DNA of 64,000 bases from Plantago ovata. Its lineage: Eukaryota > Streptophyta > Magnoliopsida > Lamiales > Plantaginaceae. The position numbers were made by a program, and so were the translations under genes. Location of the stretch: assembly GCA_028274465.1 (NCBI GenBank), contig CM051456.1, positions 44,018,870 through 44,082,869 on the forward strand, written 5' to 3'. How positions within the stretch are numbered: position 1 is the first letter of the stretch; each line of letters starts with the position of its first letter. The notes below the pieces were generated by a model that had not been told where the DNA came from, searched no databases, and saw only the letters and a program-made list of their open reading frames with translations. This document shows positions 25,090 through 36,583 of the stretch, in pieces.

Positions 25090-25290
25090 AACAGTCCCGT
25101 CCCCCGTGCCCGCGGCCCGGGGCGCCCGCTTCAGGCGGGTGCCGGCGCCGCGGCCTGCAGGCGCCGGGCACCTGCGCCTGCAGGCCCCGGGTGCCCGCGC
25201 GACTGCAGGCCTAGCGCCCGTGCCGCAGGCACGCGGCGCCTGCGGCCGCAGGCGCCCCGGGCGCCGCCTGCGTCGCGCAGACGGTCCGGT
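25090..25290. repeat. GC-rich palindrome cluster in copia B leader
   Basis: About 200 bp of very GC-rich sequence built from words such as CGCCTGCGGCCGCAGGCG and CCTGCGCCTGCAGG in an AT-rich leader. It is longer than, and rearranged from, the cluster in copia A at 3110-3192. Confidence 0.75.
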
Positions 25291-25455
25291 CAAATTATAT
25301 ATATTTAATAAATTTCTTTTTTTTTTGAAACATATAAATTCTAAATTTATATAAAAAACAAAACTTTTGAAAATCGAATTTATCATAGAATCAATTGCAT
25401 CCACATATCTACAAAATCATACAATATATATACGTATATACGTAATCAATTAACC

Positions 25456-25469
25456 TTGCTCCGATACCA
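25456..25469 (-). promoter_or_regulatory. Degraded tRNA-iMet primer site (copia B)
   Basis: Plus strand TTGCTCCGATACCA against GGCTCTGATACCA in copia A. The changed bases weaken pairing to initiator tRNA-Met. Confidence 0.7.
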
Positions 25470-26846
25470 CTGTAAGAAAATACGGTCAGAGTTACCCCTA
25501 GGGTACGCAACGGAATTTCGAAAATTTTCTTAACATACAGGTTAATTGATTATGCATATGTCGTATATATATAAACACGTCAATTAGAAGACTAACCTTA
25601 CTTAAAAAGTAGCTTCCAAGTCTTCGTAATATTCCTGTGTATCTTCTCCTTCGTCGAAGTTGAAGATATCTACTATACTCCGTATATCTGCAAGACAATA
25701 AGAGTTAGTTTCCAGCTCCTAGAACCTCAACCTTGGTATCCACGGATGAACAGCCTATCGGAAGAATGCTAGGATATTCTTTGTGTGACCAAGAAGACGG
25801 GGCGGCGATTCCTCCGGCAGAGGTGGCGCGCGCGTGTGGCTTTAGAGAGGAGGGGAGAGCTTTTATTTTCTCTAAAAAAACTGTGTAGAATAATTGTGTG
25901 CAAAACTGTATCTGAAACTGTGTATTAAAAGCTCTCTAATAGTCCACTATATATAGTAGTCTATAGAAGGCTAAAGCATAAGCAATTAGACTTCGTAAAG
26001 GAATAAGAATCTAATTCTTATCGCACAAGGAAACCAATATCAAGTCTAAATTCATTCCCAATCAAATCAAAACTCAATCAGGAAAATCTAACTTATCCCT
26101 TGGACTTCTAATAGAGGAAGGAGTCGAACTCCTTCCCCTACTCTATTCATGCGCGCGTGCGCGCTTCCTGGGGACAGTAGGTGGGTCCCAATTTTGGGAC
26201 TCACTTATAGTTCTAAGGCAATTCAAACTCCAAGTAGATTTTGCCCAAGTGCATATGTTAATTCTAAATTAACATATCCTTTCTAATCAAACCTCCATTA
26301 TATTTCCAAAATATAATCTTTAGTTGTATTTACATAAAATATAATTAATTAGCCAATTCAATTAATAATTCCAAATCATTAATTGAGCCACCAAATATTA
26401 TAATTAATTTCAAATCAATTATAATCCATCAATCACAATTAATTCCAAATTAATTGCGATTCCATCTTCAAGGATATTCTAATAGACTGAATCACCACAT
26501 AGTGTGACCCATAGGGCCTCATCGTATTAAGCAAGTCCTAGACTAGGCAACATGGAATTCCTAGACGGTTCCATTTGCAATATTAATACGTGAGGACGTT
26601 TGAGAGGTTTCTCAAAGCTAACCCTTTCGTTGCGAAGCCTGTTGCGTTCAACGCGGCGATGGTAACGTCCCTTCATCTGACTTGCTCGAATGTATCTAGG
26701 ATCGATGAAGTGTCTATCCCAATAATACATCCACGGGCGTCTCAGGGAGTTGCTTGGTTAAGATATACTTATGACCATCATAATATATCATTTGCACTGG
26801 CCAGTGACTTTACCAACACAACTATGCAGACTATGAGCAGTGCTCT

Positions 26847-28233
26847 TGATGATGTCGTTTTTCACCAATTAAATTTGTTTAAAAGCCAAAGAACACTTAT
26901 CACTACACATACTAGAGTGAAATGGCATGTTTTCCCCGAGTGTCGTTCTCTCGGGACCTAACGTGGCTTTGTTTGAGGTTTTTGCTAGTAATTTCAGACA
27001 ACGAGTTCAAATGTTTGTAGAATTATTTTCTTTGAACAAAGCAACGAGAAATCAGATTGTTGTAATCAAGTTTGGAAAACGGTTGGTGGTAGAAATCAAA
27101 TACACATGCATGGGTTACGAATATGCTCACAAGTTCAGTGCGTAAAACCTTCGATCAAGTCTGCTAAGCAACTCGTCTAGGTAACTTTCAAGACACATCA
27201 TAAAAGATCACTATCAATACTTTAGAGGTGCTTGTCACTAACACCATTTATCTAGCATGCTGCAAAACTCTAACATACAATCCTGTAGCTTTCATTGACC
27301 AAGAGTTTGTCACTATACTCAATTCGAATATATTTTATAGGCAACTAAGAATCATATGAAGGAATTTGCAACAAGATTGAATCACAATCTCATGTAAGCA
27401 TAAACATAACCCATAGCATGCATATTCTACATTCTACCACCAACACAAAGGATTTAGCTACTCATATTCATGAACGTAGACATCAAATCATATGAATTGT
27501 AAATAGAATACATCAAATCAAACTACTAGACAAGAGATAATGATACAATGTTACCACCAAGCTGTCACTATCGGTGGGTATTGATGAAAACCTCTCCGTA
27601 GATGAAACAATGGATGCAATCCTATGCCAAAACCTTTAATCCAATCTAAAAATACAATGTATCTGAGTTTTCTCTGAGTTTTGGGGCTTAGGAGCTCTCA
27701 AAAACGAAGCTACAGTTCAAAAAGTATCTCCAAAAGTAACAGAAGATCAGATCTAAGAAGGAAAATCCGAAAACGTAACCGCTGCCAAGCGGACCGCTTG
27801 GAGAGTCCAAGCGAAGCGCTTTGGCCCTCCAAGCGCTTCGCTTGGCTGCTGTGCCAAAGCTCCTGGAAAATGAAGCGGAGCGCTTCACTATTCCAGGCGC
27901 TTAGCTTGGCTCCTGGGCAGATTTTTGTCTTCAAACTCAATCTTTTTGCCCTCGTACGGCCCTCGGGTGCCTTGGACTCATCCTTCTCAATGCTTATTGA
28001 TGCTCAAACACTCACGAACAAGCCACGGAGATTGGGGAACTTTAACGGGGCCATCTTTTCCATCAAAAGGGCTCGTTTTTAGCTCCAAAAACGTCGTTTC
28101 GTACCTAAGTGCCTGAAAATGCAGAAAACACAAAACGTGACACTATTCTACAAAACTAACCAAAAAACAAGGCTAGAAGATAGCAAAAGAAGGTAAAAAA
28201 GACAAGATGAACGCGTCAAAAATACGTTCATCA
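26847..28233 (-). repeat. T1 3' LTR
   Basis: Starts TGATGATGTCGTTTTTC and ends AATACGTTCATCA on the plus strand. It carries a cluster of AAGCGGACCGCTT-type palindromes at 27781-27910, shorter than the cluster in the partner LTR. Confidence 0.95.
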
Positions 28234-30252
28234 AACTCCCCAAACCAAACCTTGCTTGTCCTCAAGCAACAAACTATCCTAAATGCAACACAACAGGAGT
28301 CTCATGCCAAGTAAAGTGAACTAACCTATTGAATCTACCAAATGCTTATGAACAAAACCAAATGAGCATGACATGCAAGTAGGTTGAAGAATGCCTCGAT
28401 TGCGAATATACACATTCTCATGTGCACTTGGTTAAACAAAGGAGTGTCTCGTAACATCTTCTACCTGGACCTGGTCAGTGACGACACAATGATGCATGTT
28501 ATCATACTACAATTGCCCCGTGCCTATGAAACCGAGGGCTTACAAATGTTCACCAAGCGAGACATTTCCTCAAGAGAGGGCGAACCAATACTGGCTCTCA
28601 TTAAACGAAGGAGGGTTCCCGTAGAAAGATACACTCCCCTATTCTACCCAGACTCTCAAGAATGAGTCTCTTTCAACCACTTCTTGAATAGCAAGACGAG
28701 GGCGGTGAAGAACAGGCCTTGGACAAAGGCGACACGAAACGAAAGATAGAATTTACAACTCGATAACTTCACAATAACAAATATTTACATGACACTTGAC
28801 ACTACGAGACTGCTTTTGGCTTGCAACGACCCTTCTTTTGCTTTTGGGTCTTATTCTTTATTTTCTTTCTTTTCTTTTTTTTTCTTTTCTCTTTTTTTTA
28901 TATTTCTTTTTCTTTTCTTCTTCTTTTCTTTTTCTCTTTCTTTTTTTTTTTTTATATAGGGGCAAGCAGCAGTACTAAGTGTCAAAAACACCTCCCCAAA
29001 CCTATTCGAAAGAATAGGGTTGAGCACAAAAAGGAAAAAGGAAAGACTCTTTTACAAAGACACCTCCCCAAACCTATTCGAAAGAATAGGTTGGGACACA
29101 AAACAAAAAGAAAAAGAAAAAAGAAAAAGGAAACTTTACAACGACTCAAAGACGAAAGACAAGATCAATAAGGCAACCCCCTCCCCAAACCTATTCAATA
29201 GAATAGGTTTAATACAAGGAATCGCACACCTCACACTACCTCCTTCCTAGGCATCTGGCAATCTCTAATCGAGGTGAAGAACTTGTCGCCTCTTACGTAC
29301 ATAATTACACGGGTTACAACCATAGACTCTAACATGCATCATTTTATAAGGCCATCGTGAACCGCAGCAGAAGAAACACCACTCAAGGTGATGTCGAGAC
29401 TACTAAGCTTAACTAGTGCACATGCGAATGTGACAAACCAAGCGAGACAAGCCTCAAACTACTTGCAAAGTGATGCAACATATGATCAATGGTCATAAAC
29501 ACTTAGTCTACTCAATAAAAAAGTTCAAAAGACTTGGCAATAAACTCCACACACAACAACGTGCAACAACTAATCTAGGGATGATATGCATGCAAAAATT
29601 TGAAAAAACACGACAAATCACATGAACTTGAGTAAAATCAGGTATGTACGAACCACACAAGCATATAGTACTGAAAATCCAATACCCCCTCCCCAAACCT
29701 AAACTTTTGCTCGTCCTCGAGCAAAGAAAAGTTGAATGAAAAGGAAAATTGGATTGAAAGTACACTTCCCTGAGATAAAGGTTCGTGTCCAATCTCCTAT
29801 ATATGAGTAGTACCTGAAAGGACTCAAGAAACATGTGAAAACGGGTGCGCAAAGGTGAGAGGAATGGAAAAAACGAGGAAAATCTGGGTACAGGGTCCAG
29901 GCGGACCGCTTGGCTCGCCAAGCGGTTCGCTTGTCAAGCGGAGCGCTTGGGAGGCTCCAGGCGCTCCGCTTGAAATTCCAGTAAGAATGAATTTCTTACT
30001 GGAATTCCAAGCGGACCGCTTGGGCTTGCCAGGCGCTTCGCTTGGATCTGTTTCCAGATTTTCGATGTTTTTTCCTATCTTAATCACCTAAGGCACCAAG
30101 ACAAACACTAGACTAAACGAATCACGACAAAAGGCACACACGCCACAACTACAAAAACAAAGAAAGCTAACTAAATGCAAAACACTTACCACCTCGGGTT
30201 GCCTCCCGAGAAGCGCCTTCGTTTAAAAGTCGTTGGCTCGACTCTTCACAAC
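28234..30252 (-). other. T1 3' non-coding region
   Basis: In plus order: polypurine complement (28234-28246), pyrimidine tract (28826-28957), three hairpin units (28999-29021, 29071-29092, 29188-29209), conserved sequence shared with the F family (29220-29500) and an internal AAGCG palindrome cluster (29895-30050). No gene found; frames here are by-products of the tract and clusters. Confidence 0.82.
29895..30050. repeat. Internal AAGCG palindrome cluster of T1
   Basis: Words such as AAGCGGACCGCTT, AAGCGGTTCGCTT and AAGCGGAGCGCTT are repeated downstream of gag. They are the same motif type as in the T1 LTRs (27781-27910 and 33638-33790) and unlike the GGGCGNTTCGCCC type of F elements. Confidence 0.8.
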
Positions 30253-32559
30253 TCATGCGGAATTGATTTCGTCTCGGGTACTAGACTTCCCCCTCCAATT
30301 GCTTCTCAAAGCATCGATTCCCTGCACATCTTGACGAACATAAAGTGGACCAAAAAATCCTACAAGTTCATTAGTATCAACATAAGCACATGAATTAACG
30401 ATGGCTCGCAACGTGTGTTGCTTGCCATTTACCTCAAAGTGACATGTTCGGCGATACATGTCTATGACCATATGCACTTTGTTGATGAAGGCTCTACCCA
30501 AGAGAACCACATCCTTGAGCTTAGCAGAAGATGTAGGCATAACGATGAAATTAGTCTTCACCTCTACACCGGCAACCCTCACCGCCAAGTTCTCAATCAC
30601 ACCCAACGGTTTTTTCATGGACCCATCCGCTAATTGCACCATGCATTTCATAGGTCTCAAGCCAGACAAACCCGACTCTTCATACACGTTCAAGGGTATA
30701 ACATTCACACCCACTCCCGTGTCTAGAGTTGCCACTATTCCGTCCTTCTTCCCCAAGCCGATTTCAACATCGAAGCTCTCTTGGATGGGCACTTCCACCA
30801 TATCCACCATCTCATCCTCAGACGATGAGTTTTCTTTCACCTCTTCAACTATCGCATCAGATTGTGCGACAATTTCCTCTTCCATAACCACCTTAGGAGT
30901 CTCGACCTCCTCACTCACCTTGCAAGTTTCAGTTATCTTGCAACTTGGCACCTCAACTCGTGCATTGTCTCTCACAACCGTGATCTCCACGGGCAAATCA
31001 GTCACCACGGTTATGGCCATAGCCTTCTCCGTGTTCCCGGGAAACTTCCCTTGCTCTCTACTAGCCCCCCGATCTATCAGCTCTTGCAACTTCTTATGGA
31101 GGTTGCTACTACTAGCCTCAAGCTTCTCAAACCGCTGATTGTTAGTAGCTTCATTACGATAGTAATGCTCCATAAACTTATTTGTTTTCAACACAAGATC
31201 GTTGAGAGAAGAGACAAGAGGTGAAGGAAGCACCCCTCCACCTTGTGGTCCCGAACTAGCAACCTGAGGTGGAGGTGTAGGATTAGAAAGCGATGCTCCT
31301 TCATACCAATTGTTCCCATAGCTGAGACAACTTCTATCTTGATTAGGCCCACAGGCATTTTGATCCGGGTTATGAAGATAACCACGGTTGCCTTGATTCT
31401 GGTACCCACCTCGGGGTCCACGGTTTTGTGGCCTCATATTGCCATACCCTTGCCCGTAGTTCACATCTCCAACTACTTGCTCTCCCTCAGCAGCATACAC
31501 TTCTTGACGGATATCGTTCGTGATATATTGCTCTCTAGCAAATTCAGAACGGCATAAATAGGCCGGGTGCCCATAGTTCTTGCACACACCACAAACTTCC
31601 GTAGAAGGAGAAGGAACGCCTTGCCTCAAAGCTTGTTTCACTTCATGGGCGAACCCATCGAAGGCATTTTGTTCTACCACTACCTTGGCCTCACCTCTTT
31701 TCTCCTTTTCGAGCACACGAGCCCTCACATTCCGGTTTTGGGAATTCCGGTACATCATGTCCAGCTTCACTTGAGCTTGAGAAGGAAGCAACTCCCCCAT
31801 ACTACCTCCACAAATACTATCCACTTGAGATTGAATCTCGGGATGTAAACCATTGTAAAAGAATTGGAGAAGCTGACCTTTATCATACCCGTGATGTGGG
31901 CATCGATGATGCAACCCCATGAATCGGTCATAGGCCTCGTGGAAAGTCTCATCATACCTCTGCTCGAAGGAGCTAATTTGGCTCTTCATAGTCATCGTCT
32001 TGGAAGCGGGGTAGTAACGCTCCATGAACTTATCAAAACAAAGATCCCATGTTGTCAAAGACCCGGCCTACAAAGTATTAAGCCAAACGTTTGCACGATC
32101 ACCTAGCCCCATAGAAAAGACCTTCAAGCGGAGATCATCATCCGTAACACCAGCTCCTGGTCGCCCAAGATGGAGAACAAAATTCTCGAGCTCATTCAAG
32201 AACCCAATCACGTCCTCATTAGCCATCCCATAGAATTTGGGAAGTTGTTGTAACATGTGATTCTTGATCTCCAAGTTCCTTGTGGCATCATTGAGGAGAA
32301 TTGTTGGTCCTCTAGCCCCAACCGTAGGCTTAGTAAATGTACGTATAGGCCGCTCCGCCATTTCACCTTCCAAGTAAACAGATTCAAGAATTGGCTCCAA
32401 AAGATAAGAAGAAGACTCTTCCCGAATACCAGAAGTGGAAGCTCTAGATGCTACTTCTTCAAACTCGAGATTCAAATTCCTCCTTCTCCTTTGAAACAAA
32501 CGATCGATCTCGTCTACAAAAGGTTCAATAATAGGTCCACCCGTTCGGGTTCTAGGCAT
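30253..32559 (-). pseudogene. T1 gag-protease (one in-frame stop)
   Basis: Start at the ATG at 32559 (MPRTRTGGPI). It encodes a Ty3-type Gag: basic N-terminus, gag core with QQLPKFYGMANEDVIGFLNELENF and SLTTWDLCFDKFMERYYP, a zinc knuckle CGVCKNYGHPAYLC, an acidic linker, then a retropepsin-like domain with LDTGVGVNVIPL and a late VVLLGRAF. It ends at 30253, giving about 768 codons. One TAG near 32065-32067, inside WLNTL-stop-AGSL, is the only break I see. The same gag type occurs in G2 and G4, despite their different LTRs. RT and integrase do not follow. Confidence 0.88.
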
Positions 32560-32680
32560 GCACTTACCTGAAATACAAGATAGTGAGTATCTCAAGCAAA
32601 AAGAAACAAAAACAGAAATGAGACAAAGAAGAGATGTTGGCTGAAAAAACCAAACAAAAACACCAACAACGGAGTTAAGT

Positions 32681-32697
32681 CCCCGGCAGCGGCGCCA
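32681..32697 (-). promoter_or_regulatory. Primer binding site, tRNA-Asp type (T1)
   Basis: CCCCGGCAGCGGCGCCA on the plus strand, one change from the tRNA-Asp 3' end, three bases from the LTR. Confidence 0.85.
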
Positions 32698-32700
32698 AAT

Positions 32701-34104
32701 TGATGATGTCGTTTTTCACCAATTAAATTTGTTTAAAAGCCAAAGAACACTTATCACTACACAAACTAGAGTGCAATGGCAAGTTTTCCCCGAGTGTCGT
32801 TCTCTCGGGACCTAACGTGGCTTTGTTTGAGGTTTTTGCTAGTAATTTCAGACAACGAGTTCAAATGTTTGTAGAATTGTTTTCTTTGAACAAAGCAACG
32901 AGAAATCAGATTGTTGTAATCGAGTTTGGAAAACGGTTGGTGGTAGAAATCAAATACACATGCATGGGTTACGAATATGCTCACAAGTTCAGTGCGTAAA
33001 ACCTTCGATCAAGTCTGCTAAGCAACTCGTCTAGGTAACTTTCAAGACACACATCATAAAAGATCACTATCAATACTTTAGAGGTGCTTGTCACTAACAC
33101 CATTATCTAGCATGCTGCAAATCTCTAACATACAATCCTGTAGCTTTCATTGACCAAGAGTTTGTCACTATACTCAATTCGAATATATTTTATAGGCAAC
33201 TAAGAATCATATGAAGGAATTTGCAGCAAGATTGAATCACAATCTCATGTAAGCATAAACATAACCCATAGCATGCATATTCTACATTCTACCACCAACA
33301 CAAAGGATTTAGCTACTCATATTCATCAACATAGACATCAAATCATATGAATTGTAAATAGAATACATCAAATCAAACTACTAGACAAGAGATAATGATA
33401 CAATGTTACCACCAAGCTGTCACTATCGGTGGGTATTGATGAAAACCTCTCCGTAGATGAAACAATGGATGCAATCCTATACCAAAACCTTTAATCCAAT
33501 CTAAAAATACAATGTATCTGAGTTTTCTCTGAGTTTTGGGGCTTAGGAGCTCTCCAAAACGAAGCTACAGTTCAAAAAGTATCTCCAAAAGTAACAGAAG
33601 ATCAGATCTAAGAAGGAAAATCCGAAAACGTAACCGCTGCCAAACGGACCGCTTGGAGAGTCCAAGCGGAGCGCTTGGCAAGCGAAGCGCTTTGGCCCTC
33701 CAAGCGCTTCGCTTGGCTGCTGTGCCAAAGCTCCTGGAAAATGAAGCGGAGCGCTTCACTATTCCAAGCGCTTAGCTTGGCTCCTGGGCAGATTTTTGTC
33801 TTCAAACTCAATCTTTTTGCCCTCGTACGGCCCTCGGGTGCCTTGGACTCATCCTTCTCAATGCTTATTGATGCTCAAACACTCACGAACAAGCCACGGA
33901 GATTGGGGAACTTCAACGGGGCCATCTTTTCCATCAAAAGGGCTCGTTTTTAGCTCCAAAAACGCCGTTTCGTACCTAAGTGCCTGAAAATGCAGAAAAC
34001 ACAAAACGTGACACTATTCTACAAAACTAACCAAAAAACAAGGCTACAAGATAGCAAAAGAAGGTAAAAAAGACAAGATGAACGCGTCAAAAATACGTTC
34101 ATCA
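32701..34104 (-). repeat. T1 5' LTR
   Basis: A 1404-bp partner of 26847-28233. It has an extra palindrome unit around 33665-33685 that accounts for much of the length difference. Confidence 0.95.
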
Positions 34105-34830
34105 GCTCTCCTGTGCTACGCTTGAGAGATGAATCCTTCACAGAATCACTTATCACCCCCATTTGTATTTAGCCATAATCCTGGATCGTGTCTTAGGTGA
34201 GCTGCTTATTCAGAGCCGACATCGTCGGGTCCACCAAGGATATGGGGCAACAAATGTGATGATAAAGTCATGTAAGTACAAAGGACGAATGGCATCACTT
34301 CGACAACTCACCGGTTCCCATAGACACTTCGGTGTAGAGTATACATCGATGGGAGTGTCCGGTGGGTACTTCCATTGTTCGATAAAGCTTCTTCGAACAA
34401 CTATGCGCAGTTATGGGAACGTTTCTCGATTGTCCAACAATCCGTTCCGTGGCCGTGGGATCGGCTCACACTTGCTCCAACGAGTATAACCTCCACGCAT
34501 ACTAGTCTTGTCTGGTTCATTCAGACCCCCACATTCGAGCTGAACCTCGACTAGGGAGAGTTTGGAATAGATGATAACTCACATAGCTCCCACTATCTGT
34601 GTGACCGGTCATCTATCCGAGGGGACATGTTTAATATCAATATAGACAGCAATAAAGATATGACATGCTGCAGCCTGGTGTATAATAAATATGAAACCGA
34701 TACTCAATAGTAAAATGCAACAAACATATATTATATTACGTTGACATGTGTAATAGTACATATATGCCCTCTATAAGGGCACCATGCCCTTAGTAAGGAC
34801 TGTCTCTAGGACATATACACTATCAATAGG

Positions 34831-36583
34831 GTGTCATCAGGTCTTCTGGTAGGCGTGGTAGTTTCAATTATAGGCCGGATAGGAACAACTCCTCCATTAG
34901 TATCATCATTGCCCGTATGGCCTTCATTGTCACTACTGTCACGCACATCCTCACTAGTAGAGTTGCAGTGTCGAGTAGAATCCTCAAGATTAGCCGCCGC
35001 TGTTATGGAATCCTCCATCCTGTAGCCCTCCAATAGGATGTGAACTGTTGAAGGGGAAAGAGCAGTGGTATCAGGACCTCCCCCTCCAACGTTTTACACT
35101 CCGAGGTGGTTACATTAAGCTGTTCGGATACTCAGAAGTCTTCTACCATCTTTTCCAATGTCGACCACATTCTCTACGGTTGATCCGACCGATGTCTATA
35201 TGATGCTCCCTTTAGAGGCAGTCAAGGGGCACCCCAACGAGGGGCTGGGCATCCATGTCATTATGTTTTGGAACCAAGCTAGCGCTTCGGAACCTTCTAG
35301 CAACTGCGAACTCGAGATTGAATCCGTCGCAGCTAGATTGTCCCGGTGCCTTCTAGTTCACTCGAACTTTGCAGTCCTTGTGATGGATTGCTGACGTAAT
35401 AATGGTTTCTGTCCCTTCGGTGGTGCATGAATAGGCATAGGAGTCCTTACTCCAGGTGTACTCTAGCTCCTCCTCTTGGATAATCCATGACGTTGTTGCA
35501 AAACCCCTTGGCTCGAACGCACATCTAACGAGGTCACTCTTCTTGACATGGTTTTAATCGATCCCCCTCCAATACTTCATAGTAATCATACGGGAATGCT
35601 CCTTTTCCTTGGCATGGTTCCTACAAACAATAGTTAGTACCTCGTATGACACAAAACTGACTCATGCATATGCTAGTGTAAGAACGAAACACACAAGTGA
35701 TAAAATCAACAATCGAGCTCCCCAAACCTTTAATGTCTAGCCTAGCTTCTTCATTATGCAACATACCAATGTAACTACTACATGCAATACATCACATTAT
35801 GCTCTTACTTGACAACCAATATCCTAGATAACAAGGCTCAATTCATACCATAGTAGCGAAAAATTCTAGCATCATAAATCCTCATACTCAACAATTAAGC
35901 ATTCTATCATCAAATCTATCATCATTACATCAATAAACACAATCATATGCAAGAAATCTAAGATAAAGATAAATTGCATAACAAGATATATCATCTAGTA
36001 GCAAAATTTCCAAATCAACAATCCAAGCATAATTGAGCATGTAATTGATAGTAAATAATACTTCTAATCACACAAACACCCTACCCATGCATCAAATAAG
36101 CATAATTGAAGCTCAAATTATAAAACCCCCAAATTCGAAAATTAGGATTCATAAGAAGATACCTCAGATCTGAAAATCTAATGCATTAGGACAAAATCTG
36201 TTCGGATGAAAAGATAGATCACGTAATAGGCTTCGATTGAAGCAAAAGAACACTAAATTTGGTCAAGAAATGAAGAAGTTATGATGTTTTGAAGTAATTT
36301 TCGCAAGGTTCGAATTTTGGGGAGGAAGGATGATGAAAATATGAAGAAATGAGGAGAGAAGGGGGAGACCCGCATTTTAGGTCTTCTGGGACCGTGGGAC
36401 GAGTCGCCCCCGGTGTGGGGCGAGTCGCCCCATGCGGGGCGATTCGCCCCCCGCTCCTCGATGTGGGTAGACGGTCCTTTCGTCAGAAAACGCGGTTTTT
36501 AATCCCCGAAACTAATTTTCTCATAAAACCACTTGAAAAATGTCACTCAAACATAAGCATATACGACACAGACATGAACAAAT
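34831..36583 (-). other. Unidentified module in G2
   Basis: This lies between the gag-protease frame and the shared 3' region and is present in G2 and G4 only. A minus-strand frame at 34806-35033 (with SSDNEGHTGNDDTNGG) and another near 35440-35550 (MSRRVTSLDVRSSQG) have stops between them. On the plus strand 35158-35394 is open in both copies. It contains TGGTATCAGGACC at 35065, close to a tRNA-iMet primer site, on the strand opposite to the element. The right half is AT-rich and ends with the GC palindrome cluster at 36395-36465. I do not recognise the product. Confidence 0.5.
36395..36465. repeat. Internal GGGCGA palindrome cluster of G2
   Basis: GGGGCGAGTCGCCCC, GGGGCGATTCGCCCC and related words, the same type as in the F-family LTRs. 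The matching cluster in G4 is at 55905-55985. Confidence 0.8.

Larger units (their letters stand above)
23862..25455 (-). other. Copia B 5' leader
   Basis: Untranslated leader from primer site to gag. It holds the four-hairpin block (24432-24584), AT-rich sequence and a 200-bp GC-rich palindrome cluster (25090-25290). Frames through the GC block are alanine- and arginine-rich on both strands and look spurious. Confidence 0.8.
26847..34104 (-). mobile_element. Ty3-like gag-protease element T1 (T family)
   Basis: A 7.26-kb minus-strand element with LTRs 26847-28233 (1387 bp) and 32701-34104 (1404 bp), a tRNA-Asp-type primer site, a polypurine tract and the perfect target duplication GCTCT (26842-26846 and 34105-34109). 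The only gene is gag-protease (30253-32559). It has no RT, RNase H or integrase, so it is a non-autonomous gag-bearing element of TR-GAG type. It is the innermost and probably the youngest of the nested set on this side. Confidence 0.93.
17554..34825 (-). mobile_element. Copia element B (complete but decayed; contains T1)
   Basis: Complete Ty1/copia element with LTRs of 2091 and 2092 bp (the second after removing T1), a 5.83-kb interior and the perfect target duplication ATAGG (17549-17553 and 34826-34830) inside G2. Order in sense direction is 5' LTR, degraded tRNA-iMet primer site, leader, gag, PR, INT, RT, RNase H, polypurine tract, 3' LTR. At least three nonsense codons and two frameshifts are visible, so it is not autonomous now. 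Confidence 0.95.
25471..34825 (-). repeat. Copia B 5' LTR, split by T1
   Basis: LTR parts 25471-26846 and 34110-34825 join at the T1 target site to 2092 bp and align with 17554-19644 end to end. Confidence 0.93.

Noticed and set aside
25027..25404. Alanine/arginine/proline-rich frames on both strands
   Set aside because: By-product of the GC-rich palindrome cluster in the copia B leader; open on both strands and not conserved in copia A.
30458..31557. Long plus-strand frames opposite T1 gag-protease
   Set aside because: Antisense shadows; the minus strand carries the recognisable gag, zinc knuckle and protease motifs.
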